DNA from: an uncultured Oscillospiraceae bacterium
GTDB taxonomy: Bacteria > Bacillota > Clostridia > Oscillospirales > Acutalibacteraceae
Length of the DNA: 37,321 nt
Assembly: GCA_900541975.1 (NCBI GenBank)
Contig: UQLR01000020.1
Span: 1 to 37,321 of the forward strand
Direction: 5' to 3'
This document shows positions 22,955 to 32,146 of the stretch, piece after piece. The notes beneath the pieces are model-generated. The model had not been told where the DNA came from and searched no databases. It was given only the letters and a program-made list of their open reading frames with translations. Every line of letters begins with the position of its first letter. Within the stretch, counting starts at the first letter, position 1. The position numbers were made by a program, and so were the translations under genes.

Positions 22955-25609
22955 ATGGATAGTCACAAACAGACGCCTTGGCACGCCAAGCCGCTGCCGG
23001 AAATCTACCAGTTACTGCATACCTCCGACGATGGGCTGAGCGATACAGAGGCGGCTGAAAGGCTGAGGAAAAACGGAAAAAATACATTGCGGGCAAAACC
23101 CCAAAAAACTGTTTTTCAAATGCTCAAAGAACAAATTTTTGACCCTATGGTGTTAATCCTGATCGGCGCGGCCGCGTTTTCCGCTGTTTTACAGGAGTGG
23201 ACCGAAGCAATCGTGATTTTTTCTATTGTGGTAATTAACGCGGTAATTGGTATTGTGCAGGAAAAAAAAGCGCAGTCCTCATTGGAGGCTCTGCGCAATA
23301 TGAGTGCGCCCACCGCCCGCGTTTTGCGCCAGGGAGAAGAAAGCATCATTCCTGCCGATGAGCTTGTAGTGGGCGATGTGGTTTTTTTAAGCGACGGTGA
23401 CATGGTTCCTGCAGACATGCGGTTGATTGACGCAGCAAATTTAAAGGTACAGGAAGCCTCTCTTACCGGTGAGTCGCTTCCTTCAGAAAAGGATGCAGAC
23501 GTATTGTTACCGGAAAGCTGTACGCTGGGTGACCGCAGCAATATGGTGTACACTTCCGCAATCGTTACCTATGGGCGCGCTGTCGGTGTGGTTGTTGCCA
23601 TCGGCATGGATACAGAGGTTGGAAACATTGCCGGGCTGCTGGATAACCAGGATGAACTGGATACACCGCTTAAGCGCAAGCTAAACGCCGTGGGCAAAAC
23701 GCTGACGGTAGTAGGGTTTATCGTATGTATTTTGATTTTTGCCATCGGCGCACTGTACCAGCGTCCGCTGGTTCCGCAATTTCTTGTGGCAATTTCTCTG
23801 GCAATCTCTATTATCCCGGAAGGCCTGCCTGCTACGGCCACGATTGTCATGGCATTGGGTGTGCAACGTATGGCAAAACGCAATGCGTTAATCCGCAAAC
23901 TGCCGGCAGTTGAAACGTTGGGGAGCGCAACGGTAATCTGCAGCGACAAAACAGGCACATTAACGCTTAATAAAATGACTGTAACGCATATTGCAGTCAA
24001 CGGAGACTTTGAGGCGGGGAAGGCAACGCCGGTAGAAGGTGCTTCCAACAAGCATGCAAAAGTGTATGAAGAGCTGGTATATGCGGCGGCGCTTTGCAAC
24101 GACGCCAGCCTGGACCCCGACCGTAAGGGAGAAATCATTGGGGACCCTACAGAAGGGGCGCTGATCTATATGGCGCAGGCGTTTGGAATTAATCACGAGG
24201 AGTTGGAAGACAAATATCCCCGTCTGTTTGAACAGCCCTTTGACTCCGACAGAAAGCGCATGACGACCGTACATCAAATTGACCAGAAAAACATTGCATA
24301 TACAAAGGGCGCAGTGGACGAGATGTTGCCGCTGTGTACGCATATTTTAACGGCACAGGGCGTTCGCCCTGTTACAAAAGCAGATCAGTCCAACATTTTA
24401 AAGTTATGCTTTACAATGTCTGAAAACGCACAGCGGGTCTTGGGCTTTGCCATGCGCAATTTACAAAGAATTCCTGATGACGACGATGAAAATCTGGAAT
24501 TTGATATGACGTTTATCGGTGTAGTGGGGATGATTGACCCTCCGCGTAAAGAGGTGCAAGCGTCGGTACAAACCTGCCATGAGGCTGGAATACGCACGAT
24601 CATGATTACCGGCGACCATAAGGTGACAGCGCTTGCAATCGCCAGAGAGCTTGGTATTTACAGACAGGGGAACACGGTTGTATCAGGCGATGCGCTCGAT
24701 ACGATGACCGACGCACAGCTCGACGCGGCGGTTAAAACCGCCACAGTTTTTGCACGCGTGTCTCCCGCGGATAAACTGCGCATCATCCAGTCCTTAAAAC
24801 GTACCGGCGAGGTAGCCGCCATGACAGGCGACGGCGTCAACGACTCCCCTGCGCTAAAGGCCGCCGACATTGGCGTGGCTATGGGTATTACAGGTACTGA
24901 TGTTGCAAAGGAAGCTTCAGACATGATCTTGCTCGACGACAGCTTTACAACCATTGCCTACGCAATTAAGGAAGGCCGCCGCGTTTATCGTAACATTCAA
25001 AAAGTAATCCAGTTTTTATTGGTAGGGAATATAGCGGAAATTTTAACCTTGTTTGTAGCAACGCTGTTTAACTGGGACGCACCGCTTCTGGCAATTCACA
25101 TTTTATGGGTAAACCTTGCTACGGCAACGCTGCCGGCGCTGGCACTGGGGGTTGACCCGGCCAGCAAAAATATTATGAAACATCAACCTGTGAAGTCCGG
25201 AACGCTGTTTGAAAAGGATTTGGTGCGCCGTGTTGTAACACAGGGTGTATTTGTGGCAGCGGTGACCACCGCCGCTTATTGGGCTGGTGCGAGCATGGGT
25301 GGCCACACGGCGGGGCAGACCATGGCATTTTGCGTACTGGCCTTTTCGCAAATGCTGCGCGCATTTAACCAGCGTTCAAATACTGAACCGATCTGGGTAC
25401 GCGCTGAAGGGGCAAATCCCTGGTTAATTCTTTCTTTTGCCGTTTCTGCCGTGCTTATGCTTTGTATTCTTTTTATTCCTGCTCTGCAAAGCGCTTTTCG
25501 CCTGACTGCATTAAACGGCGTGCAATGGCTGGCTGTTATTGGTTTTTCTCTGCTATCTATTGTTCAGGTGGAAATTTTTAAATGGATCAGGCGCATAAAA
25601 GCGCGATAA
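22955..25609 (+). CDS. P2A-type cation-transporting ATPase
   Basis: 884 aa from ATG 22955 (AAAGGAG upstream, spacing slightly long; earlier in-frame starts lack sites). Ten-helix P-type pump: actuator TGES, phosphorylated Asp331 ([11 protein letters not shown]), TGDH, and the hinge [18 protein letters not shown]4 has PEGLPA with the ion-site Glu, and TM5 has GNIAEI with Asn and Glu, as in SERCA/PMR1 calcium pumps. In TM6 the usual NLxTD reads N720LATA: Ala724 replaces the Asp that coordinates both calcium ions in SERCA. The ion may therefore not be Ca2+, or transport may be altered. The leader upstream suggests regulation by a ligand, perhaps the transported ion. Membrane location is certain; substrate is open. 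Confidence 0.9.
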   Translation: MDSHKQTPWHAKPLPEIYQLLHTSDDGLSDTEAAERLRKNGKNTLRAKPQKTVFQMLKEQIFDPMVLILIGAAAFSAVLQEWTEAIVIFSIVVINAVIGIVQEKKAQSSLEALRNMSAPTARVLRQGEESIIPADELVVGDVVFLSDGDMVPADMRLIDAANLKVQEASLTGESLPSEKDADVLLPESCTLGDRSNMVYTSAIVTYGRAVGVVVAIGMDTEVGNIAGLLDNQDELDTPLKRKLNAVGKTLTVVGFIVCILIFAIGALYQRPLVPQFLVAISLAISIIPEGLPATATIVMALGVQRMAKRNALIRKLPAVETLGSATVICSDKTGTLTLNKMTVTHIAVNGDFEAGKATPVEGASNKHAKVYEELVYAAALCNDASLDPDRKGEIIGDPTEGALIYMAQAFGINHEELEDKYPRLFEQPFDSDRKRMTTVHQIDQKNIAYTKGAVDEMLPLCTHILTAQGVRPVTKADQSNILKLCFTMSENAQRVLGFAMRNLQRIPDDDDENLEFDMTFIGVVGMIDPPRKEVQASVQTCHEAGIRTIMITGDHKVTALAIARELGIYRQGNTVVSGDALDTMTDAQLDAAVKTATVFARVSPADKLRIIQSLKRTGEVAAMTGDGVNDSPALKAADIGVAMGITGTDVAKEASDMILLDDSFTTIAYAIKEGRRVYRNIQKVIQFLLVGNIAEILTLFVATLFNWDAPLLAIHILWVNLATATLPALALGVDPASKNIMKHQPVKSGTLFEKDLVRRVVTQGVFVAAVTTAAYWAGASMGGHTAGQTMAFCVLAFSQMLRAFNQRSNTEPIWVRAEGANPWLILSFAVSAVLMLCILFIPALQSAFRLTALNGVQWLAVIGFSLLSIVQVEIFKWIRRIKAR

Positions 25610-25613
25610 ATGC

Positions 25614-25649
25614 AACGCGCAGAAGAAATTTCTTCTGCGCGTTGTTTTT
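25614..25649 (+). terminator. Terminator of the ATPase gene
   Basis: A perfect 30-bp palindrome (15-bp arms, 25614-25628 and 25629-25643; core GAAATTTC) begins 5 bp after the stop and is followed by GTTTTT. Strong in the plus direction. Confidence 0.85.
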
Positions 25650-25655
25650 AAAGCT

Positions 25656-25694
25656 TACAAAAAAAACGGCCCCGGCATGTTTGCCGAAGCCGTT
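25656..25694 (-). terminator. Terminator of the LysM-CAP gene
   Basis: On the minus strand AACGGC (25694-25689) pairs with GCCGTT (25670-25665), with an inner TCGGCA/TGCCGG stem, followed by a T run (the A run at 25658-25666 on the plus strand). Confidence 0.75.
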
Positions 25695-25713
25695 GCCAAA
25701 TTGTTTTTTGCTG

Positions 25714-26325
25714 TTATGCAATAAACATCTGCGTCCAGTAGTTGCCGTTTGCAACGTACCCTACGCCAATTTGTGTAAATGAAGCGTTTAAAATATTTGC
25801 GCGATGTCCGCTGGAATTCATCCACCCGGTTACAACAGCCTGCGGTGTGCGGTAGCCCTGCGCAATGTTTTCTCCATAGGTTTTATACGAGATGCCAAAG
25901 TCGCGAATCATCTTTCCGGGGGAGCCGTATACAGGGCTTGTATGGGAAAAGTAGCGGTTGTCGTGCATATCCTGTGATTTGTAGCGTGCAACACGGCTAA
26001 GTTCCCAGTTAACGGTAAGCGCTTTCAGACCTCTTGCGGTACGTTCCTGGTTTACAAGCCTTACGACTTCTTCTTCAAAGCTGCTTACGGTAGCGTCTAA
26101 TGTGGGGATCTGTAAAACTTGCCCTGGATAGATCAGGTTTGGATCAGATACCTGAGGATTGGCCTGAATAATTTCACTGACGCCCATTTGGTACTTAACG
26201 GCAATTTTCCACATGGAATCACCTTTCTGTACAATGTGCGTTTTTCCCTGCGCCGCACTGACGGGGAAAACGGCAAGAACAAAAAAGAAAGCGGTAACAA
26301 CAACTGCACTGATAAATTTTTTCAT
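25714..26325 (-). CDS. Secreted LysM plus CAP (SCP/YkwD-like) protein
   Basis: 203 aa; AGGAGG lies upstream of the ATG. Signal peptide at 1-25 (FISAVVVTAFFFVLAVFPVSAA, cut after SAA-type site), one LysM peptidoglycan-binding domain at about 29-75 (HIVQKGDSMWKIAVKYQMG) and a CAP domain at about 85-203 (VNQERTARGLKAL, HTSPVYGSPGKM, GENIAQGY, GWMNSSGHRANIL). LysM-CAP proteins are common in spore-forming Clostridia and Bacilli, often spore-coat or cell-wall associated. Transcribed alone, ended by the hairpin at 25656-25694; the CAP domain is at full length. Biochemical activity of the family is uncertain. Confidence 0.88.
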   Translation of the reverse strand: MKKFISAVVVTAFFFVLAVFPVSAAQGKTHIVQKGDSMWKIAVKYQMGVSEIIQANPQVSDPNLIYPGQVLQIPTLDATVSSFEEEVVRLVNQERTARGLKALTVNWELSRVARYKSQDMHDNRYFSHTSPVYGSPGKMIRDFGISYKTYGENIAQGYRTPQAVVTGWMNSSGHRANILNASFTQIGVGYVANGNYWTQMFIA

Positions 26326-26479
26326 AGCATAACCTCCTGTTTACAGTATACATGTATCATTATATATTTTCAAATGTAAGTATTGGATAAAACGCAAAAT
26401 TGTGGAATACTACATTTGTATTATTTTAACCGAATCATTGCTGCAAACAGAAAATTGTTTTAAAACGCGCTTTTGCTAT

Positions 26480-26518
26480 AAAAAAGCTGCCGCCGGATTT
26501 TACAAAATCCGGCGGCAG
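26480..26518 (-). terminator. Terminator of the DUF378 gene
   Basis: Perfect stem on the minus strand: CTGCCGCCGGATTTT with AAAATCCGGCGGCAG (26504-26518 and 26488-26502 on the plus strand), followed by a run of T (plus-strand A run at 26480-26485). Confidence 0.88.
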
Positions 26519-26534
26519 AAGTATGGCATTTATT

Positions 26535-26759
26535 TTAAGACTGCGTTGTATAATGATGCTCGCCTGCTTCGGTACGGTCGCGGAACAAAAGTGAAATACA
26601 CCAGATTGCCGCAAGGCCTACCAGCGTGTAGATAATCCTGCTCACAATACCTGTTTGCCCACCGCAGATCCAGGCGACGACGTCAAATTGGAAAATACCG
26701 ATAATACCCCAGTTGATGCCGCCAATGATCGTGAGTAAAAGACAGATTTTATCAAGCAT
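26535..26759 (-). CDS. DUF378-family small membrane protein
   Basis: 74 aa. The start at 26759 is set by AAAGGAGG 8 nt upstream; the longer open frame to 26882 has no start signals. Two membrane segments: residues 4-24 (ICLLLTIIGGINWGIIGIFQF) with the family's GGINWG signature, and about 38-60 (SRIIYTLVGLAAIWCISLLF); the C-terminal tail is hydrophilic. DUF378 proteins are widespread in Firmicutes, function unknown. Expressed as a single gene judged by its own terminator. Confidence 0.85.
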   Translation of the reverse strand: MLDKICLLLTIIGGINWGIIGIFQFDVVAWICGGQTGIVSRIIYTLVGLAAIWCISLLFRDRTEAGEHHYTTQS

Positions 26760-26809
26760 GCTTTTTCCTCCTTTGCTGTTTGGAAATAGCATGCCCCAAT
26801 CTTTCAGGC

Positions 26810-27193
26810 TTATACATGCAAAAAGAAAAATCCGGCAATCAGCAGCACCAAGCCGGTCATCCACAAAAGGCAGGCAATCCATTTTACATTTTTTATTGTT
26901 TTTTTAATTTTAGATTTTTTAATCATATCGGGCGTACCGAACGGCAGTAAAAAATATAAAATCCCTAAAAGCAGGCAGCCGCCGCTCACAATATAAATGC
27001 CAATATTTGGCTGGAAGACCATCCAGAACAGGCCGACCACTATGGCAAGCAGTCCTAAAATATTACAGATGGAAAACAATCTGCCGCAATTACGCGTAAG
27101 GCGGTAATACTTCATGGCAGCCTGCTGGCAGGCGTCGCTGCAGTATTGCTCATGATATGAAATTTCCTTTGCACAATATTCGCATTTTTTCAA
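26810..27193 (-). CDS. Zinc-ribbon membrane protein
   Basis: 127 aa. N-terminal C-x2-C ... C-x3-C (CEYCAKEI, YCSDACQQA) is a DUF2116-type zinc ribbon in the cytosol. Three hydrophobic segments follow (about 40-60 NILGLLAIVVGLFWMVF, 66-86 IYIVSGGCLLLGILYFLL and 106-126). It lies 50 bp upstream of the DUF378 gene and reads toward it, so the two may share a transcript. Function unknown. Confidence 0.78.
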   Translation of the reverse strand: MKKCEYCAKEISYHEQYCSDACQQAAMKYYRLTRNCGRLFSICNILGLLAIVVGLFWMVFQPNIGIYIVSGGCLLLGILYFLLPFGTPDMIKKSKIKKTIKNVKWIACLLWMTGLVLLIAGFFFLHV

Positions 27194-27535
27194 ACAGAAT
27201 CATTCCCTGTCAACTTGGTCTAACTACATTATAGTACGCATTCTGTGAAAGTCAATAGATACAGCCGTGCGCTGTACCTTTCTCAGCAGATGCAAGGTGT
27301 TTTTCGGCGATTCGTATCACAAATTTACATGCTTGTTATGCATACAAGAAAATTGCAAAGTTTGCTTTTAAATATGAATTAAAATTCATTAAAAGATCCG
27401 GCTTTTGTACAGATATATAGCAATATTCCTATCTTTCCCTTTTTTATGGAAATTGTTACGTTGCAGCCTTTCCGTTTTCTTAACATGGGAAGGCATATTT
27501 GTGATATGGCAGGTTTTCTTATATACAAAAAGTAC

Positions 27536-27564
27536 TTGACAAGAAACACGGCCTTTGCTATAAT
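27536..27564 (+). promoter_or_regulatory. Promoter of tRNA-Leu
   Basis: TTGACA at 27536-27541 and TATAAT at 27559-27564, 17-bp spacer, ending 20 bp before the mature tRNA. The rest of 27194-27535 is AT-rich and shows no gene. Confidence 0.88.
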
Positions 27565-27584
27565 ATACCACGCTGACTAAAAAT

Positions 27585-27669
27585 GCGAGTGTGCTGGAAC
27601 TGGCAGACAGGCACGTTTGAGGGGCGTGTGTTTCATGACGTACGGGTTCAAGTCCCGTCACTCGCACCA
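27585..27669 (+). tRNA. tRNA-Leu, anticodon GAG
   Basis: Acceptor stem GCGAGTG (27585-27591) pairs with CACTCGC (27659-27665), discriminator A, and CCA encoded (27667-27669). Anticodon arm CACGT-TTGAGGG-GCGTG gives anticodon GAG; a long variable arm and GGTTCAAGTCC T-arm are present, as expected of a class II leucine tRNA of 85 nt. It reads CUC/CUU leucine codons. Confidence 0.95.
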
Positions 27670-27800
27670 CGTCGGAATGGACTACGCTCCATTCAAAATC
27701 CCCAGTCAAATGGCTGGGGATTTCTCATACCGCTTCGTCATTCCTCCTTTCCGCAAAAAGTCACGCTTGCTGCGGCTATGCCCTTGTAAACGCGGGCATG
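27666..27800 (+). repeat. Dispersed repeat, copy C, fused to the tRNA 3' end
   Basis: ACCACGTCGGAATGGA...TCCATTC hairpin variant at the tRNA 3' end, then a T/C-rich tail (CATTCCTCCTTTCCGCAAAAAGTCACGC) and CTTGTAAACGC that matches the tail of copy B. Copies A and B share the CACGTCGGAA start. In this copy the repeat begins within the CCA of the tRNA. Confidence 0.6.
27697..27726 (+). terminator. Terminator of tRNA-Leu
   Basis: AATCCCCAG (27697-27705) pairs with CTGGGGATT (27714-27722) and is followed by a short T/C stretch. Confidence 0.7.
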
Positions 27801-27892
27801 ACGCCTCCGCTTTGCTACCAACTTTTTGCGGGATGCGCGAAGGTTCAAATTCCCTTCTAAAAAACACTGGGGATTTTTTTGTCTCACCTTTA

Positions 27893-28055
27893 CACGTCGG
27901 AACGAGTTACGCTCGTTCCGGTTTTTTATTGGATAAAAAACCAGTCACCCGCTCCGCTGTTCCTCCTCTTCCGAAAAAGGCCGTACTCACGTCTTCTGTT
28001 CGGTTGTAAACGCCCTCACGACGGTTTCAGCTTGCTGCCAGCCTTTTGCGGTTCA
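27893..28055 (+). repeat. Dispersed repeat, copy B
   Basis: CACGTCGGAACGAG, a perfect hairpin CGGAACGAG / CTCGTTCCG (27898-27906 and 27912-27920) with T run, then CCCGCTCCGCTGTTCCTCC and TTGTAAACGCC. Differs from copy A by a few bases in the hairpin region. Lies between the tRNA and the 3' end of vanT. No gene in 27670-28124. Confidence 0.7.
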
Positions 28056-28124
28056 GGTTTTCTTTGCCTTACAGTCTATGGTTGTATACGGTATCTTTTT
28101 CCTCTGGAGAGCATCTATTATCTT

Positions 28125-30260
28125 TTAGTTTTCTATGACAGGCAATCTTGTTCCCATTCTGCAAAGCAATTCATTACTAATGCTCCCGGTATGATCTGCA
28201 AGGATGGTGGCGGTTAATTCGCTGTCTGTTTTTGCTTCAATAAGTGTTGCAATATCACCAACCGAAACACCTTCCGTTTCCGTGATGTCTACTGCAAGTT
28301 GATCCATACAGATTCGTCCTATGACAGGGACAAAGTATTGCTTAATCTGTATTGCACCGTTTCCGCAGGATAGATTTCTGGGAATCCCATCGGCATACCC
28401 AATGGGAATGATGGCAATTTGACTGTCTCTTTTTGCAATAAATGTTCTGCCGTACCCAACGCTATCTCCTTTTGGAATAGACCGTATCAGTACGACTTTT
28501 GACTTTAGAGAAAGTACGGGGCGCAAATCCAGTTTACGGCTGCTTTCATCATATGGTGAACTGAGAACTCCATACAAGGCGATACCTGCCCGAACATAAT
28601 CGCATTGTAGTTCGGGGTAATTGAGAATACCATAGCTGCTTTGAATGTGCAGCTTCGGTATGGTTATGCCTCGATTTCGCAAAGTGTAGATTAAACTGTA
28701 AAAATGATCGATTTGTTTCCGGGTGAAAGCGACATCGCTGGTTTGTAAACTATCTGAACAGCACAGATGTGTGTAGATTCCACAGACTGTTATATGTTTC
28801 AATGAAAATACCCTTTCAACATCGGTTAAGTCACTGCTTAATATTCCTAATCGATGCATACCCGTATCTATTTTGAGATGGGCTTTTATAGAAATGCCCT
28901 GTCTGTTTAGGGCGATGGCATGTTCATAGCTAATCAACGTCTGAATCAAGTTGTATTTTTTCAGTTCAGCCGCCCGCCAGGCAGCAGTATATCCAAGAAT
29001 CAGAATTTCTCCACGAATACCATATTTTCTTAATTGTATTCCTTCATCAATGGTAGCGACAGCAAAGGCTTTTACACCAATTTTTTCAAGACAGGTAGAA
29101 ACCTCAAAGGCCCTATGCCCGTATGCTTCCGCTTTGACAACCGCCATCAGTTGGCATTTGGGAGGCATGGCCTTTTTCAAGACTTTCACATTGTGGGCTA
29201 AATGATTCAAATGAACTTCTATCCACGCTCTGTCCATGTGGGGAGCCGGTTTTTTGTTTTTACTCTTGTATATACTAAAGAGTGCGGCTACTGCTATGCC
29301 AACAGCTGCAGATGTAAAGCAGACCACCCCAAAATGCAGCAGACTGTTTTCAATCAACCAATTCTGTAAGTGAGTAACCTTTGCAAGCAGACGTACCATG
29401 ATAATCATCATAGGGTGTATGATATAAATACATAGTGATAATGTTCTTATCCATACAAGGCGTTTTCCTTGTAGATGTAAAATTACATGAAAAAGGAAAT
29501 ACATACAGGGCAGCAAAAATATATACATACTGTCGTGGCGCTGCAAGTCAAGATAATGTAACAGCAACGCCTCCGCCAACAGAAAAGTAAGACTGATACC
29601 AAACCCAAGGCCGCTCTTTCGTAAAGAATTCTTGTGGGGCATATCCGCTGTCAATCCACCCAGAACAAAAAACGCGGGGGCAAAGAAAATACCATTTCTT
29701 GTATAGTCGGATACTTGAAAAACAAATGGATAAAAGCTATTTAAGCCGGGGATTTTTTCGGCAATTCCATAATAGCTATCTCCAAACAGGCCGATTAAAT
29801 AAAGGGCGGATGACGCTAGCATTGCTTTTTTGTAATCAAGGCGTTTTACCAGATACCAAGCAATCCCTGCACCGAAAATAGACGCCGGTAGATACCATAG
29901 ATGATAGATTGTCCCGTCAAAAAACAGATCTTTTAAAATGTTTGGGATAAGGCTTCCGCAGTTGAAATAACCGTTATATATGTTGACCGGTATGTAAATG
30001 AGTATCGCAAGTACATAAATGTACGCTGTCTTTTTTACAAACTTCTTTCGTTTTTTGTTGTCCCGGGAATATCTCGAAATCAAAAAGAATCCGGACGTCA
30101 TAAAGAAAAAAGGAACAGCAACACGTGCCAGAATCCGGGTCAGAATAAAGTCGCCTGTTGCGGTGAAAGAAGCCAATGGGGATGTATGGATTGTTATAAT
30201 CAAAATAGCTGCAACCAGGCGGAACAAATCAATGCCTGTGTAACTTTTACACTTGTTCAT
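28125..30260 (-). CDS. vanT: VanT: membrane serine racemase of the vanG operon
   Basis: 711 aa, matching the length of enterococcal VanTG (about 712). The N-terminal 335 residues are an acyltransferase-3-like membrane domain with about ten helices (VAAILIITIHTSPL and on), probably a serine uptake or binding part. The C-terminal 365 residues are an alanine-racemase-type PLP enzyme: Lys376 in AVVKAEAYGHRA is the cofactor lysine. It converts L-Ser to D-Ser, the substrate of VanG. The ATG overlaps the end of vanXY by 14 bp, so the two are translated together. Last gene of the operon, expressed under VanRS control. Confidence 0.95.
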   Translation of the reverse strand: MNKCKSYTGIDLFRLVAAILIITIHTSPLASFTATGDFILTRILARVAVPFFFMTSGFFLISRYSRDNKKRKKFVKKTAYIYVLAILIYIPVNIYNGYFNCGSLIPNILKDLFFDGTIYHLWYLPASIFGAGIAWYLVKRLDYKKAMLASSALYLIGLFGDSYYGIAEKIPGLNSFYPFVFQVSDYTRNGIFFAPAFFVLGGLTADMPHKNSLRKSGLGFGISLTFLLAEALLLHYLDLQRHDSMYIFLLPCMYFLFHVILHLQGKRLVWIRTLSLCIYIIHPMMIIMVRLLAKVTHLQNWLIENSLLHFGVVCFTSAAVGIAVAALFSIYKSKNKKPAPHMDRAWIEVHLNHLAHNVKVLKKAMPPKCQLMAVVKAEAYGHRAFEVSTCLEKIGVKAFAVATIDEGIQLRKYGIRGEILILGYTAAWRAAELKKYNLIQTLISYEHAIALNRQGISIKAHLKIDTGMHRLGILSSDLTDVERVFSLKHITVCGIYTHLCCSDSLQTSDVAFTRKQIDHFYSLIYTLRNRGITIPKLHIQSSYGILNYPELQCDYVRAGIALYGVLSSPYDESSRKLDLRPVLSLKSKVVLIRSIPKGDSVGYGRTFIAKRDSQIAIIPIGYADGIPRNLSCGNGAIQIKQYFVPVIGRICMDQLAVDITETEGVSVGDIATLIEAKTDSELTATILADHTGSISNELLCRMGTRLPVIEN

Positions 30261-31011
30261 TGGGTTTTCTCCTGATCGTTACAATAAAACCATCGATATT
30301 ATTACCGGAAATTTGATAGGCGAATTGTTCCGGTATGAGTATCGTTGTTTTCTCTGTGAAAACCGGGACATAATACACCTCAATTGCAGTGTTCTTTTTT
30401 GACGGGTACAGAAACCGATTACTTTCTCGATAGATCTTGATAAAATGGATGTATTCTTCGAGCGTAAGGCGGTGTTCTGTCATGATTTTTGAATGAGGAT
30501 ATCCCACATAGCGAAAATGCCACGGCTCATATGCAATTTTGGTCAACGCTTCTTTTCCTTTTGGATAACGTTCCACAAAGCCAAAATGGGGCGCTGATTT
30601 TCGGAAATCGCCGCAAATTCCTTTATATGGGAAGTAAGGGCGGATAAAGTCGATATTTTTCTGATTCAGTCCCAGGTCGATAGCAAGTCCGGTTTCATGT
30701 TCGCTATGGCCGGGCGTAGCAACAAACTGTTTTGTAAACGCCTCCCCGTTGTCTCTAAGAGAATTTTGATAAATGGCAGTCTGCTCTTTTATGGAGCGGT
30801 AGCCGCTTACAGGAACAATTGCGTTGCCCGCCATAATATTAGATAAAAGCAGTTGTAAGGCGCTGGCGGCTTCGCTTTGCAGAAGAATATGAGGGAAATT
30901 TGGTTTTATAGCTATGAAATCCCCATTTTCCATACATCTGACAGGGTATTGTGCGTTTACAAGCAACAGATTTCCACAATATACCTTTTCCTTTTCAAGC
31001 GTTATTTTCAT
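30247..31011 (-). CDS. vanXY: VanXY: D,D-dipeptidase/D,D-carboxypeptidase
   Basis: 254 aa, the same length as VanXYG. Zinc peptidase of the VanX/VanY superfamily: SGYRSIKEQ, the zinc-binding SEHETGLAIDLG and the catalytic EPWHFRYVG. It removes D-Ala-D-Ala dipeptide and terminal D-Ala from precursors, so that cell wall is built only from D-Ala-D-Ser. Its ATG overlaps the stop of vanG by 4 bp (ATGA). No signal peptide, so it acts in the cytoplasm. Confidence 0.95.
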   Translation of the reverse strand: MKITLEKEKVYCGNLLLVNAQYPVRCMENGDFIAIKPNFPHILLQSEAASALQLLLSNIMAGNAIVPVSGYRSIKEQTAIYQNSLRDNGEAFTKQFVATPGHSEHETGLAIDLGLNQKNIDFIRPYFPYKGICGDFRKSAPHFGFVERYPKGKEALTKIAYEPWHFRYVGYPHSKIMTEHRLTLEEYIHFIKIYRESNRFLYPSKKNTAIEVYYVPVFTEKTTILIPEQFAYQISGNNIDGFIVTIRRKPNEQV

Positions 31012-32060
31012 GGTGCAATATATAACCCGATCAGCTTGTCCAGCATTTCAGCAAAAGACAAACCAATTCCTTTCATCATATTGGGGTAACGGCTGTGAGA
31101 AGTCAGGCCGGGTATGGTATTTACTTCGTTAAAAACTATGTCGCCGCTTGTAGATAGAAATAAATCCACTCTGGCAAAGCCAGAACATCCCAACACCTTA
31201 TAAATCCTGATAGCTGTGTCCTGTATCTTTTTTTCTGTTTCGGTGTCGATTCTTGCCGGCATATGGATTTTTGAAGTTTTCAGCGCGTATTTCTCCGAAT
31301 AATCAAAGAAGCCGCTTGACAGTTCTATTTCGTCCACGCGTCCGACCGTTAGCGCATCGTTTCCAAGAACCGCGCAGCCTACCTCAAAACCATTGATTGC
31401 TTCTTCTACAATTACTTCTGTATCATGTTTAAAGGCTGACTTTATCGCCACACAAAGCATTTTTTGTTCGGTTACTTTTGTGATCCCAAAGGAGGAACCT
31501 GATCTAACTGGCTTTACAAAAAGGGGATAGGTTAAGCGCAATGCGATTTCTTTCAATGCATTTTCTTGTTCAAGGCGGTTGAAAGTGACCGATTTAGGCA
31601 CGGATATTCCCTCAAGACTAATCAACCTGTGCGCCCTGCTTTTGTCCATACAAAGAGCGCAAGAAAGGGTGTTGCAGCCGACAATGGGGATTCCGGCCAA
31701 TTCAAACAATCCCTGTAATGTACCGTCCTCTCCATTCTTACCGTGTAATACTGGGAAAACCAGATCAACTGGAATAAGCGTATATTGATTTTCGAAAATT
31801 TCTAAAAATCCTTTTGCAGAACAGTTCTGCGATACAACAATGGGAAAGGTTTCTGTATTGTCTTCAAACCATGTGTTGTTTGCAATGTTTTCATAGTTTC
31901 CTGTATAGTGAAACCAGTTGCCTGCCTGAGTAATGCCGATTGGAAAAATATCAAATCTTTCTGTATTGATATTTTTAAGGACAGCGGTTGCCGATTGCAG
32001 GGAAACCTCGTACTCGCTGGAATGCCCACCGAAAATTACAGCAATTCGTTTCTTTTTCAT
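31008..32060 (-). CDS. vanG: VanG: D-Ala:D-Ser ligase
   Basis: 350 aa; AAAGGAGG before ATG. ATP-grasp ligase with VFGG-type start (IAVIFGGHSSEYEVSLQSA), the EDGTLQG motif of the D-Ser-specific VanC/E/G group (rather than the D-Lac VanA/B type), KPVRSGSSFGI and FNEVNTIPG. It joins D-Ala to D-Ser made by VanT; vancomycin binds D-Ala-D-Ser poorly, giving low to moderate resistance. From memory the sequence follows enterococcal VanG along its whole length, with many scattered substitutions, so it is a diverged vanG allele rather than a recent enterococcal copy. Confidence 0.95.
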   Translation of the reverse strand: MKKKRIAVIFGGHSSEYEVSLQSATAVLKNINTERFDIFPIGITQAGNWFHYTGNYENIANNTWFEDNTETFPIVVSQNCSAKGFLEIFENQYTLIPVDLVFPVLHGKNGEDGTLQGLFELAGIPIVGCNTLSCALCMDKSRAHRLISLEGISVPKSVTFNRLEQENALKEIALRLTYPLFVKPVRSGSSFGITKVTEQKMLCVAIKSAFKHDTEVIVEEAINGFEVGCAVLGNDALTVGRVDEIELSSGFFDYSEKYALKTSKIHMPARIDTETEKKIQDTAIRIYKVLGCSGFARVDLFLSTSGDIVFNEVNTIPGLTSHSRYPNMMKGIGLSFAEMLDKLIGLYIAP

Positions 32061-32146
32061 TTTATAGCCTCCTTTTGGCCATAGCCGAAAAGCAGTATAA
32101 TGTTTGCTGAAAGCTTTATGGCCGAAATAGAATAAAGCACATCGTT

